Source: CF-167 sp963695195 (lineage in GTDB: Bacteria; Chloroflexota; Limnocylindria; QHBO01). Taken from it: a stretch of DNA of 64,000 bases. The stretch spans positions 1-64,000 of the forward strand of contig CAVOGE010000004.1 in the NCBI GenBank assembly GCA_963695195.1, written 5' to 3'. How positions within the stretch are numbered: the stretch's first letter is position 1; every line of letters begins with the position of its first letter. Shown in pieces: positions 46,044 to 55,140 of the stretch. The notes beneath the pieces were generated by a model. It saw nothing but the letters and a program-made list of their open reading frames with translations, did no database searches and was not told the DNA's origin. The translations under genes were made by a program, and so were the position numbers.

Positions 46044-48260
46044 CTAGCGCGCCTCGCGGGTGACGCTGGTCACGTCGCGCACCCGCTCGATGCGAGACAG
46101 CACCTTGGAAAGCTGCTGCAACGACGTCACCTTGAGCGTGGCGGTGATGGCGGCGGTGCCATCCGGGTGCGTCCCGATCGAGGCGGCCACGATATTCACC
46201 TTGTCCTCGGCCACCACGTTGGTGATCTCGCTCAGTAGCCCCGGCCGGTCGAGCGCGGCGATGCGCACCGTGATCGGGTAGGTCTGCAGGTCGGCTGCCT
46301 GCCAGTCGACGTCGATCAACCGCTCGATGTCGCGCTCGGAGAGGACCGACGGACAGGTGGCGCGATGCACCGTCACTCCCTTGCCGCGCGTGACGTAGCC
46401 GGTGATCGGGTCGCCCGGGATCGGAGAACAGCAGTTCGCGAACCGAACCAGCAGGTCGCCCACCCCCTTGACGCGGATGCCGGTGGACGAGGGCACGGAG
46501 ATTGCCGGCGGGGCCACTTCGGGGAGGGCCAGCGCGGCATCGTCGTGGATCTCCAGCTTGCCGACCACGCTTGCCGGCGAGACGGCGCCGTAGCCGATGG
46601 CGGCGTAGAAGTCGTCGAGCTCCTTGTAGTGGGCCTGGGTGGCGATGGCAGCCAGCCGATCCGCGTTGACGCTCGACAGCGTCTCGTGGGCCAGGCGGCG
46701 CAGCTCACGGTCGAGCAGCTCCTTGCCCTGCGCGACGTTCTCATCGCGCTGCTGGTGCTTGAACCAGGCACGGATCTTCTCGCGAGCCTGGTTGGTGCGC
46801 ACGATGCTCAGCCAGTCTCGCGAGGGCCCGTGCGCTGCCTTGGTGGTGATGATCTCCACGATGTCGCCGTTGCGCAGCCGGTAGTCGAGCGGCACCAGCC
46901 TGTTGTTGACCTTGGAGCCGATTGTCCGATGGCCGACATCGGTGTGGATCCGGTAGGCGAAGTCGAGTGGCGTTGCGCCGCTCGGCAGGTCCTTGACGTC
47001 GCCCTTGGGGGTAAAGACGAAGACCTGGTCCTGGAAGATGTCGAGCTTGAGGCCCTCCACGAACTCGGTCGCGTCGACCACCTCACGCTGCCATTCGATC
47101 AGCTGGCGCACCCAGGCGAGCTTCTCGTCGTAGCGGCGGTCGCCGCGACTGCCCTCCTTGTAGCGCCAGTGGGCGGCAATCCCCGCCTCGGCGACCTCGT
47201 GCATCTGGCGCGTGCGGATCTGCACCTCCAGCGGCTTGGCATCGATACCGATGACCGCGGTGTGCAGGCTCTGGTACAGGTTCGCCTTGGGCATGGCGAT
47301 GTAGTCGTCGAACTGCCCGGGGATCGGTCGCCACAGCGAGTGCACGACACCGAGTGCCGCATAGGTGTCCTTGAGCTCCTCGACGATCAGGCGCACGGCG
47401 TGCAGGTCGTAGATCTCGCTGAACTCGGCCCCCTTGCGCTCCATCTTCTTGTGGATGCTGTACAGGTGCTTGGGGCGGCCGCTGATCTCGGCCTTGATCC
47501 CCACCTTGGCCAGCTCCTTGCTCAGGATGCCGATGCTCTTGTTGATGAACGACTCGCGCTCCTTGCGGCGGTCGGCGAGCATCTCCACCAGGACCCGGTA
47601 CTGCTCCGGGTCGGTGTACTTGAAGGAGAGGTCTTCGAGCTCCCATTTCCACTGCCAGATGCCCAGCCGGTGCGCCAGTGGGGCGTAGATCTCCATCGTC
47701 TGGGCCGCGATCCGCGCCTGCTTATCGACCGGCAGGAAGCCCAGGGTGCGCATGTTGTGGAGCCGGTCAGCGAGCTTGATGATGACCACCCGCACGTCCT
47801 CGGCCATGGCCATGAACATCTTCCGGATGTTCTCCGCCTGCTGTTCCTCCATGCTCCGCGCGCTGCCGAACTTGGAGAGCTTGGTGACCCCGTCGACCAG
47901 CCGCCCCACCTCGCGCCCGAAGCGCTTCTCGAGGTCGGCGATGCTGAGATCGGTATCCTCCGGCACGTCATGGAGGAGGGCCGCAGCAAGGCTCTCGGCG
48001 TCCATCTGGAGCGTGGCCAGCTCGTAGGCGACGGCCACCGGGTGGGTGATGTACGGCTCGCCGGACGCGCGCACCTGGCCCTCGTGCGCGGTGGCGGCCA
48101 CCTGGTGGGCGCGCTCGATCAGGCCGACGTTGATGCTCGGCCGGTGGCGTCGCGCTTCGGCGACGACGTCTTCGATGGTGGGCGTGCTGGCCGCTGGCTC
48201 GGCATTCCGGATGCGCTTCGCCACGGCGGCCGGGGCGGCCCGCAGGCGTGCCAGGTCCAT
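46044..48260 (-). CDS. relA: Bifunctional (p)ppGpp synthetase/hydrolase RelA/SpoT
   Basis: The 738-residue Rel protein controls the stringent response. It has the hydrolase HD domain (ITHPVAVAYELATLQMDAES, ALLHDVPEDTDLS, IKLADRLHNMRTLGFL). The synthetase domain (SGRPKHLYSIHKKMERKG, IYDLHAVRLIV, YQSLHTAVIG), a TGS domain (FTPKGDVKDLPSGATPLDFA), the zinc-finger region (FANCCSPIPGDPITGYVTRG) and a C-terminal ACT domain follow. Both active sites look intact. A TACGAT hexamer lies 9 nt before ATG 48260, giving at most a very short leader. Confidence 0.96.
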   Translation of the reverse strand: MDLARLRAAPAAVAKRIRNAEPAASTPTIEDVVAEARRHRPSINVGLIERAHQVAATAHEGQVRASGEPYITHPVAVAYELATLQMDAESLAAALLHDVPEDTDLSIADLEKRFGREVGRLVDGVTKLSKFGSARSMEEQQAENIRKMFMAMAEDVRVVIIKLADRLHNMRTLGFLPVDKQARIAAQTMEIYAPLAHRLGIWQWKWELEDLSFKYTDPEQYRVLVEMLADRRKERESFINKSIGILSKELAKVGIKAEISGRPKHLYSIHKKMERKGAEFSEIYDLHAVRLIVEELKDTYAALGVVHSLWRPIPGQFDDYIAMPKANLYQSLHTAVIGIDAKPLEVQIRTRQMHEVAEAGIAAHWRYKEGSRGDRRYDEKLAWVRQLIEWQREVVDATEFVEGLKLDIFQDQVFVFTPKGDVKDLPSGATPLDFAYRIHTDVGHRTIGSKVNNRLVPLDYRLRNGDIVEIITTKAAHGPSRDWLSIVRTNQAREKIRAWFKHQQRDENVAQGKELLDRELRRLAHETLSSVNADRLAAIATQAHYKELDDFYAAIGYGAVSPASVVGKLEIHDDAALALPEVAPPAISVPSSTGIRVKGVGDLLVRFANCCSPIPGDPITGYVTRGKGVTVHRATCPSVLSERDIERLIDVDWQAADLQTYPITVRIAALDRPGLLSEITNVVAEDKVNIVAASIGTHPDGTAAITATLKVTSLQQLSKVLSRIERVRDVTSVTREAR

Positions 48261-48711
48261 GGTCGGTGGATCGTAGCACGCACGGTCGGTGGCTCAGGAT
48301 GGACCGATGGAGATGTGGCGTGAGCCGGCCGGTCCTCGCTCGGCTACCGCAACTCGCAGCGGACCGGCCGCCTCACGCCTCTTCTTTGCTTCTCCTCAGC
48401 ACTCCTGGCCGAGCGTCCCACCGCGTAGAGGTTGTTGCCGCTTCACGCGTCAGCTCGCAGGCCCACCCCTACGTCCAGCCACGGAACACTCGCGTGTGCG
48501 GGTGTGTGTGAATGACGCCAGACGTGGTGGCCGGAGGCTTATCCGGAGCGGAAGGTCCACTCGTCATAGGATGACGGCGCCACCTTCTCGAGTGCGTGCA
48601 GAGCAAGCCCGGGGTTGCCGGATGCGGCCTTCGCGACTCTCGGAAGAACGAGGAACTCCGGCTCGACGGGTCCTAGGGCTAAGAGAATCTTGGCGCTGAA
48701 GTGGAGCAATT
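48261..48711. other. 451-bp intergenic region upstream of relA
   Basis: The stretch contains a candidate relA -10 box (TACGAT, 48275-48270) and a large hairpin (48319-48377). The remainder has short unrelated frames only, with no tRNA or recognisable ncRNA. Confidence 0.5.
48319..48377. repeat. 17-bp-arm inverted repeat upstream of relA
   Basis: CGTGAGCCGGCCGGTCC (48319-48335) matches the complement of 48361-48377 at 16 of 17 positions, with a 25-nt loop. Its edge is 58 bp before the relA start, close to the distances of the palindromes before hisS and der. A terminator, attenuator or operator is possible. Confidence 0.65.
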
Positions 48712-49191
48712 TCACGGCGCGTGGTCAACTACAGGCTTAGAAGCAAAGTCGAAGCGGCAGAGAACGATCTCCCCGTTATCACCCTCGGTGCCACCGAGGT
48801 CGTTGATCACATCGCGCTCCCTGGCAACTACATCGCCATCAGGGGCAACCAGTTCCGCGCGACCGCTCAGAAGACGCGCCGAGTATCCGGCCGGCCACAC
48901 GATCGACTGTCGCTCCCCGTTGTCCACTCTCGTGAACAGCAGCGCATTCCCGTCTCGCTCGACGCGAATCGGGAACACTAGGAAGTTGGCGCAGCCGAAT
49001 CCACTAGGTGGCCAAGGTCGCCATGACTGCGTGAGCAGGACCAGCGGTGTTGCCCCAGGAGGCAGCGCCGCTGGTCGTGGAGGACCCAGCCACACCGCAG
49101 CAGCCACCAGGCCGCCCAGGGCAATGACGAGCAGACCCATCCGGGTGGCTGAAGCAGGTCCGCGGACATTGGGGCGCGTCACCGGCTGCAC
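48712..49191 (-). CDS. Hypothetical membrane-anchored protein
   Basis: The 159-residue protein has an N-terminal hydrophobic anchor (MGLLVIALGGLVAAAVWLG, residues about 18-36) and a mostly beta extracytoplasmic domain (FLVFPIRVERDGNALLFTRV, IVWPAGYSARLLSGRAELVA). The start is a GTG at 49191, with ATG at residue 18 as alternative. It lies 18 bp after the broken S1 protease gene on the same strand. No family is recognised. Confidence 0.55.
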   Translation of the reverse strand: MQPVTRPNVRGPASATRMGLLVIALGGLVAAAVWLGPPRPAALPPGATPLVLLTQSWRPWPPSGFGCANFLVFPIRVERDGNALLFTRVDNGERQSIVWPAGYSARLLSGRAELVAPDGDVVARERDVINDLGGTEGDNGEIVLCRFDFASKPVVDHAP

Positions 49192-49209
49192 AGATGGTGT
49201 CTCCGGCCA

Positions 49210-50363
49210 CTACGGGACGGTGACGGCGTGTGCTGCATAGAAGTTGGCGATAGTTTGATACTGCGTGGCGTAGCTCATCCATTTGAAGGTCCAAATGTCC
49301 CAGACCCTGCCACTGAGGACGCCACGGATACCGGCTCGGGCGGGTGAACTGTACTTGTACCAGAGCGGTCCTCCGGAGTCACCGCTCTGAATGACCGCGC
49401 CGCTGGGGGTGTTGAATCCAGCCAGGTTGTGGGCGCACCCCGGATAGTCGGCGTAGCACATGGTTTGGTCGAGACGCTGGACAATCCAGCCGCAATCGAC
49501 CCCACCGGTTCTGCCGGTGGTGCAGTAAGAGCTGCCGATCGCCGGATTCCACGCGTTGGTCACAGGCCGCTTGGTTGTGGCCGAGTCGTAGATATATCCT
49601 TGGTAACTGTGTCCGTAAATGAGCTCGAAATCCCAGTAGGGAAAACCTGAGGATCGAGCCACACCGTGCCCATGTTGGTCGTGGCTCCGTTGATTTGGTT
49701 GCAGTGCCCAGCCGTCACCATATAGATTTGCGACCCGGGTAGATTGAAGTCGAGCGTGAAACGATCGGATGTGCAGCCGCCGATGACCGTACCAGGTTTG
49801 CCCCACCCGAATGAGGCTGCAGGGATCGTTACTCTGGCTCGTCATGTCGAAGAGCGCCGGCCGGAAGGAGATCTTCGCCGGGGAATGCCTTTTCGATCGG
49901 TTGCGAAAGCGCTCCTGGGCGCATCGGACTGAAGAAGGACGGTACCCGACGTCGGGGTGAACCCGGATGTGCAATCGCCGTACCGTTTGATTTGCCGGAC
50001 CCGGATGAGGCTGCGGATCGTTGCGTCGCTAACCCCTTCAATCGTTGCGCGGTCAATGGGTCGCGTTTCTATTCGGACCGCAATGCTCAGGTCTGACGAG
50101 TCTGCAGAGACAAATGTGTTCTCACCAGACGACGGCACGACCACGACCAATTCGCCCGCATCTTCGTCTAGATAGACGCCGAGGGCGCCCTTCGATTCCG
50201 CACGGGCTTGCAGCTTGACCGAATCCGCCTCGCGCGCGGCCATCGCGGTTGAGTCGTCAGCCGTGTCCACGGTCCCGGCGGACACGTTCGACGTCGCGGA
50301 TAGCAATACGGCGGCGACGACGAGGGGAAGCCTGCGCCGTTGAGAGGGGCGTGCATTGCTCAT
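49210..50363 (-). pseudogene. Secreted trypsin-like (S1) serine protease, disrupted
   Basis: ATG 50363 follows a GGGAGG site and starts a signal peptide (RRRLPLVVAAVLLSATSNVS). A pro-region-like segment follows (LVVVVPSSGENTFVSADSSD) and reaches a TGA at 49842-49844. Beyond it the same frame continues AASFGWGKPGTVIGGCTSD and MVTAGHCNQINGATT, with the catalytic His. A frame change near 49645 leads to YWDFELIYGHSYQGYIYDS (Asp) and SGDSGGPLWYKYSS (Ser), ending at 49210. The whole triad is recoverable, so this is a recently broken extracellular protease of the chymotrypsin/streptogrisin type. Confidence 0.75.
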
Positions 50364-50639
50364 TCTCGGATCCTCCCTCTCTTGGTGCGAATGGCTCGCT
50401 CACACGGGGCCACGTTACCAGATGAGCGCGAAACCACCAAGAGGTGGAGCCAAGTCTTAGGGCCTGTGGCCGAATTCCGGTCGTGAGGTGAGGCACGCGT
50501 GGACTCGCGCGAGCGTGCTGCCACCAGAGGGTAGGCTCGCGGTGTGATGTGGATGAATGCCAGCGCCCCGACCGCGAATCCCGGCAATCCGGCCCCGTCG
50601 ATCAACAGCCCCCTTGCACTGGGCGCCGGACGCTGGGCG

Positions 50640-51704
50640 CTAGGCGTCTGTTGCGCGATTGAACAGCTTCGCGTGCACGTCGCGCAGCCAATACCAGAAC
50701 GGATCGGTCACGAGGTCGAAGAGGCCGGGGTGGCGCAGCGCCGTGCCACCGAAGGTGCGCTTGAAGTCGGAGAAGCCCTTCCAGGCGGGATCGGCTTTGT
50801 TGTCGTCCGGTTCGACGACACCCCACATGTCGACAGTCCTACAACCATCGGCGGCGAGGGTGCGCAGCATCGCGGCCATGACCGCGTGGGCGCCATAGTG
50901 GTGCTTGTAGCGCTCGTCGCGCAGGAGAGCGCCGTAGAGGTAGTAGGCGCGGCCGGCGAGGCGCGGGAAGGCCATGGCACAGATCGGCACGCCCTCCACA
51001 CGAGCGATGCCCAGGTACCAGCCGCCCGACGAGGCAAACCCCTCCGCCAGCAGGGTGAGGAATTCCGGCGAGCGGACTCGGAAGCCGCCGCCGTGCTCCG
51101 CGGTGCGGGTCAGCAGGTCGTGAAGGATGCCGATCTCGGCAGGATCGGGGTACCGCGCGATGGTCACCTGCGTCCCTTCGCGCTCGGCGCGGCGCGAGAG
51201 GCGGCGGGCGTCGGCATGCCACGAGGCCTCGAGGTTGGCGCCGCCGTCGAGCAGGTCGATGATCCGAGTCGTCGGGGCCTGGAGATCGGGGGCGCGTCGC
51301 AGGTCGTGAGCATCGGCCAGGGCGGCGAAGTCGGTCGGGTCGCCGGGATCGGTGCGTGGGTCGAGCTTGACGACGAGGGCGTGCTCTTCGCTTGCCAGCA
51401 GGCGCAGTCCGTGGAGCATCCAGGTGAGCAGCTGGTCAGCGTTTGGAGCGGTGCGTTCCCAGACCGGGCCGTGGGCGACATAGGCAACCTGTCGGCCGAA
51501 CCCGGCGGGGCGCATCAGGGCCTGCGCGACAGCGCGGATCGTGCCCTCGTCGTCGAGCACGATGCGCGCGGGCGGCTCACCGGCGAGCGCCGTGCACTCG
51601 CCCCAGGCCCACGACTGGAGAAGATCGGCCTCAGGACGCGAGCCGACGAAGGCACCCCAGGCCGGACGGTCGGCATCGGTGGCTCGGCGGACGACGGGAG
51701 GCAT
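50640..51704 (-). CDS. FemX/FemAB-family peptidoglycan aminoacyltransferase (copy 1)
   Basis: The 354-residue protein has the two-lobed GNAT layout of Fem enzymes: DLLQSWAWGECTALAGEPPA, VAYVAHGPVWERTAPN, a central ADARRLSRRAEREG, and the C-terminal TVDMWGVVEPDDNKADPAWK, then FKRTFGG. Fem proteins add amino acids from aminoacyl-tRNA to lipid II side chains. It begins 10 bp after the toxin gene. A paralogue lies just upstream of the antitoxin. Confidence 0.85.
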   Translation of the reverse strand: MPPVVRRATDADRPAWGAFVGSRPEADLLQSWAWGECTALAGEPPARIVLDDEGTIRAVAQALMRPAGFGRQVAYVAHGPVWERTAPNADQLLTWMLHGLRLLASEEHALVVKLDPRTDPGDPTDFAALADAHDLRRAPDLQAPTTRIIDLLDGGANLEASWHADARRLSRRAEREGTQVTIARYPDPAEIGILHDLLTRTAEHGGGFRVRSPEFLTLLAEGFASSGGWYLGIARVEGVPICAMAFPRLAGRAYYLYGALLRDERYKHHYGAHAVMAAMLRTLAADGCRTVDMWGVVEPDDNKADPAWKGFSDFKRTFGGTALRHPGLFDLVTDPFWYWLRDVHAKLFNRATDA

Positions 51705-51714
51705 CAGGAGAAGC

Positions 51715-52248
51715 CTACCCGTTGGCTTGGCTGACGATCCGCGCGCGGAGCTCCCGGAGGTAGGCCGCCGCGCCGGGCGAGGCAGCCCAGGAAGCGGTGT
51801 ACGGGGGCGCCTCCTCGTGGACGGCGCCTCCGTCCAGCGGGATCGCTCGGGCTCCCGCAGCGGCGGCCAGGCGCCCGTCGGCAGTCAGCAGCTGTGCATC
51901 GGCCGATTCGGCGAGGGCCAGGTACGCAGCGTCGTAGGCCGATAGGCCGTATCGAGCTACAACATCGATTGTGAGGAGCAACTGGGGACGATCGAGCTGC
52001 ACCGATTCCAGGCCCAGGTTCTCAAGGTCGACGATCGCTTCGAGGACCAGCCCTGGCGGTTGGTGGTGGCGCCTGACAAGGACGTTGACCACCTCGAGCC
52101 AGAAGATCGATGGGACCAGCACGGCGCCGCCCGCGACGCTGCGCGCGCGGAGAATAGCTTCGGCGCGTTCGGATGTTGGTTCCTGAAGGCTGATCGCCAG
52201 CGCCGCAGATGCGTCCACCACGAGCGCACCCGGCGCGCTACGGGTCAT
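51715..52248 (-). CDS. vapC: PIN-domain toxin (VapC-like)
   Basis: The 177-residue protein has the four acidic PIN residues: Asp12 (VVDASAALA), Glu52 (FWLEVVNVL), Asp106 (LSAYDAAYLALAE) and Asp124 (LLTADGRL). VapC toxins are Mg-dependent RNases, often cutting initiator tRNA or the sarcin-ricin loop. About 45 extra C-terminal residues (VHEEAPPYTASWAASPGAAA onward) extend beyond the usual domain. It overlaps the antitoxin gene by 11 bp. Confidence 0.88.
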   Translation of the reverse strand: MTRSAPGALVVDASAALAISLQEPTSERAEAILRARSVAGGAVLVPSIFWLEVVNVLVRRHHQPPGLVLEAIVDLENLGLESVQLDRPQLLLTIDVVARYGLSAYDAAYLALAESADAQLLTADGRLAAAAGARAIPLDGGAVHEEAPPYTASWAASPGAAAYLRELRARIVSQANG

Positions 52249-52534
52249 CGCGGTCCCGGTCTTGACGGATGGCTGTCACCGCGTCGGGTGCGTCGGTCGG
52301 TATGAGGCCCTCGCGTCGAAGCCATTTGCCGCGAGCCACCAGCCGGTCCAGCGCCTCGAGGCTGCGGGCGATGCGTTGCTGCTCGTCAGGCTCAAGGCGT
52401 GCCGCGTCCTCGTACGGGACCAGCAGCGCCATCGGCTTGTGATCGCGTTCGATGACGATCCGCTCGCCAGCAGATGCCGCATCCAGGATCTCGCCGAGGC
52501 GCGCGCGGAGTGCCATGGCCGTCACGCTTCTCAT
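52238..52534 (-). CDS. Phd/YefM-type antitoxin
   Basis: The 98-residue protein has the Phd fold pattern MRSVTAMALRARLGEILDAA, then GERIVIERDHKPMALLVPYE, with a flexible acidic C-terminus that would wrap the toxin. It is encoded directly before and overlapping the PIN toxin. A palindromic site lies just upstream of its start and suggests autoregulation. Confidence 0.85.
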   Translation of the reverse strand: MRSVTAMALRARLGEILDAASAGERIVIERDHKPMALLVPYEDAARLEPDEQQRIARSLEALDRLVARGKWLRREGLIPTDAPDAVTAIRQDRDRDDP

Positions 52535-52561
52535 AGCGGATCGTTATAGTCGACTATGAGA
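52531..52561. promoter_or_regulatory. Candidate toxin-antitoxin operator/promoter
   Basis: ATAGTCGACTAT (52546-52557) is a perfect 12-bp palindrome. CTATGAG near the antitoxin start also matches CTCATAG on the other side of it on the transcribed strand. The site overlaps a TATAAC-like -10 and the start codon, the usual place for autoregulation. Confidence 0.5.
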
Positions 52562-52567
52562 GTACGG

Positions 52568-53641
52568 TCAAGCCGATGAGGTCCTCCGGCTGATTCTGCT
52601 GCGAAGGGAGCCCGCAAGATCACGCAGCCGGTACGTGAACGGGTCGATCACGAGGTCCCACGAGCCCGCCCACGGCACGAACTGGCCGCCGAAGCCCTTC
52701 TTGAACAGGCTGTAGCCATACCAGGCGTGCTCCGGCCCGGCCGATTCGGGCGCCACGCCCCACAGGTCGTGGGTGCGTGCTCCCATCTCGCGGGCGGTGC
52801 GCATCATCTGCCACTGGACCGCGTACGCCGGGAATCGTTTGGTCTCGCCGGGCGCCTCGCGAACGGACCCGGCGTACAGGTAGAAGGACCGATCCCCCTC
52901 GACCACCAGGAGCGCCGCTGACCCGAGCAGACCGGCGTGCCAGGCCTGGACGATGCGGGCGCGACCCACCGACGCCAGGCCGCGCCAGATCAGGCGATAG
53001 CGCTCGAACTCGGGGAGGTGGTAGTTCGCGCGGCGCAGCGTATCGGTGACGAGGGTGTGGAGGGCAGTGAGCGACGCGGCGTCCTCCGGGTCGTCCACGA
53101 GCCGCGTGGTGACGTCTTCGCGGGCTGATCGTCGGATGGCGTAGCGCGTGTCCTTGTCGAAGGTGGCCAGCAGCGCCTCGTCATCGGGGAGGAGCCGCAC
53201 GAGGCGGGTGTCGGGAGTCTGGAGCGTGGCCGCCACCTTGCGCAGCCCGGGCGCCCGGAAGAGCGCCGCGGCAGCCGACCCGGCCTCGACCCGCGGCTCA
53301 AGGCGGACCGCGATGGCCCGATCCTGGCGTGCCGCGGCGCGCAGGCCCTCGAGCATGACGCCGAGTCGCTCCCCCGCGTGCGAGTCGTCGTAGTCGAGCA
53401 CGGGTCCCCGGGGGACGTACCAGAAGCTGCGGCCGAGGCTGGTGCGTCGCACCTGCGCCGCGCAGATGCCGACGAGGGCTCCTGCCTCCTCCAGAACGAA
53501 GCTGCGCCGAGGCGTGCCGTCGAAGGCGGCCACCGCGGCCCACTCCCAGTCGTGCAGGAGATCGCCGCCGGGGAGCCGCTCGAGGAGTGCCTGCCACGCG
53601 GCACCATCGGTCTCGTCCGCGTCCCGAAACACGGTGCTCAC
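52568..53641 (-). CDS. FemX/FemAB-family peptidoglycan aminoacyltransferase (copy 2)
   Basis: From GTG 53641, overlapping the murE stop as GTGA, the 357-residue protein shows DLLHDWEWAAVAAFDGTPRR, FWYVPRGPVLDYDD, KDTRYAIRRSAREDV and HDLWGVAPESAGPEHAWYGY, then FKKGFGGQFVPW. The match to the Fem family is better than for copy 1, with the canonical YxLFKxGFGG-type end. It directly follows murE, consistent with interpeptide-bridge synthesis on the same precursor. Confidence 0.9.
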   Translation of the reverse strand: MSTVFRDADETDGAAWQALLERLPGGDLLHDWEWAAVAAFDGTPRRSFVLEEAGALVGICAAQVRRTSLGRSFWYVPRGPVLDYDDSHAGERLGVMLEGLRAAARQDRAIAVRLEPRVEAGSAAAALFRAPGLRKVAATLQTPDTRLVRLLPDDEALLATFDKDTRYAIRRSAREDVTTRLVDDPEDAASLTALHTLVTDTLRRANYHLPEFERYRLIWRGLASVGRARIVQAWHAGLLGSAALLVVEGDRSFYLYAGSVREAPGETKRFPAYAVQWQMMRTAREMGARTHDLWGVAPESAGPEHAWYGYSLFKKGFGGQFVPWAGSWDLVIDPFTYRLRDLAGSLRSRISRRTSSA

Positions 53642-55140
53642 CGGTTCGTTCGCTCGTAGCCGGCGGCGCGAAGCTCCTGGCGCGCGACCTCGGCCTCGTC
53701 CCACGGGACCGGACCGTCGGCGTACACGATCGAGTGCTCGTGGCCCTTGCCGGCGAGGAGCAGGGTGTCTCCCTGGCCTGCCGCCGCCACGGCCGCGGCG
53801 ATGGCGCTGCGGCGGTCGTTGATCACCCACAGGTCCTCTCCGTCCCGCGCACCGGCGGCGTGGGCGCCGGCGGCGATCTGCGCGTTCAGGGCGTCGGGGT
53901 CCTCACCGCGCGGGTCCTCATCGGTCACGTAGACCCGATCGGCGAGCTCCGTCGCGATCCTGCCCATCACCCCCCGCTTGGTCGTGTCCCGCTCACCGGC
54001 CGAGCCGAGTACCACCGCCAGGCGCCCCGACGTGAGCGGACGCAGCACGCGCAGGACCTTCTCCAGCGCATCGGGCGAGTGGGCGTAATCGACCACCACG
54101 CCGAACGGCTGCCCCTCGTCGATCGGCTCCATGCGACCGGCCACGCTACGGACAGACGCCAGCGAGGCGGCGGCCAGATCGGGGTCGATCCCCCACCCGA
54201 TCGCCCAGGCGAACGCCGCCAGCGCGTTTTCGACGTTGAACGCGCCGACCAGCGGGATCTCGAGCTGACCACTCCCGCCGGCGGTGCGCACCGATACGGT
54301 TGAGCCGCTGGGGCGCTCGGCGACAAGCGTGCCGCGAACATCGGCCTCCGCATGTACGCCGAAGCTGACGACCCGATCACGGGCTCGTTCGCGGAAGAAG
54401 TCGTACGACGGGTCGTCGCGGTTGAGAATCGCCAGCACAGCCTCCTCGACGAGCAACGCCTTGGCCGCGCGATACGCCTCAAACGTGCCGTGGAACTCCA
54501 GGTGCTCGTGGGTCAGGTTGGTGACGATCCCGGAGCGGTAGCGGCAGTTGCGCGTTCGTCCCTGCGCCAGACCGTGGCTGCTCGACTCGATCACCGCGGT
54601 GTCGTTGCCGGCCGTGACCATGGCGGCCAGCAGCCCCTGCAGCTCGAGCGCCTCGGGCGTGGTGGCGCGGCTCAGGTTGTCGGTCGTCTCGTCACCGATG
54701 CGCTGCCAGACGGTGCCGAGCAGACCGGGACGTCGTCCGGCGGCGATCAGCAGTTGGGTGACGAGCCAGGCGACGGTCGTCTTGCCGTTCGTGCCGGTCA
54801 CGCCGATCGTCTCCAGGGCCCGTGCAGGCTCGCCGAACCACAGGTCGGCGGCATCGGCGAGGGCGTGACGGCTGTTGGCGACCACCAGCTGTGGCACGCT
54901 GAGCGTTGGCCGCTCAGCCTCAACGACGACGCCGAGCGCCCCGGCCTCGATGGCCGCGTCCACGAATTCATGCCCATCGGTGTGGACGCCGGGCACCGCG
55001 AAGAAGAGCGAGCCGGGCGTGACGCGCCGCGAGTCGTAGGCCAGGCCCCGGACCTCGCCCACCGGCAGACCGACCACGCGCTCGGGACCGATCCGGTCGG
55101 CCAGCGCACCCAGACCCATCCCGCGCGTCGCTTCGCTCAT
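53638..55140 (-). CDS. murE: UDP-N-acetylmuramoyl-tripeptide synthetase MurE
   Basis: MurE adds the third stem residue of peptidoglycan. The 500-residue ligase from ATG 55140 has GVTGTNGKTTVAWLV, NLSRATTPEALELQ, GIVTNLTHEHLEFHGTFEAY and VDYAHSPDALEKVLRVL. The substrate-selecting loop reads DEDPRGEDP. The Arg resembles the DNPR motif of diaminopimelate enzymes, but the Asn is Asp, so the third residue (DAP or ornithine) is not certain. It overlaps murJ by 4 nt. Confidence 0.94.
   Translation of the reverse strand: MSEATRGMGLGALADRIGPERVVGLPVGEVRGLAYDSRRVTPGSLFFAVPGVHTDGHEFVDAAIEAGALGVVVEAERPTLSVPQLVVANSRHALADAADLWFGEPARALETIGVTGTNGKTTVAWLVTQLLIAAGRRPGLLGTVWQRIGDETTDNLSRATTPEALELQGLLAAMVTAGNDTAVIESSSHGLAQGRTRNCRYRSGIVTNLTHEHLEFHGTFEAYRAAKALLVEEAVLAILNRDDPSYDFFRERARDRVVSFGVHAEADVRGTLVAERPSGSTVSVRTAGGSGQLEIPLVGAFNVENALAAFAWAIGWGIDPDLAAASLASVRSVAGRMEPIDEGQPFGVVVDYAHSPDALEKVLRVLRPLTSGRLAVVLGSAGERDTTKRGVMGRIATELADRVYVTDEDPRGEDPDALNAQIAAGAHAAGARDGEDLWVINDRRSAIAAAVAAAGQGDTLLLAGKGHEHSIVYADGPVPWDEAEVARQELRAAGYERTNR

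Noticed and set aside
46365..48323. 652-codon open frame antisense to relA
   Set aside because: Shadow of relA; repetitive His/Asp/Leu composition and no recognisable domain.
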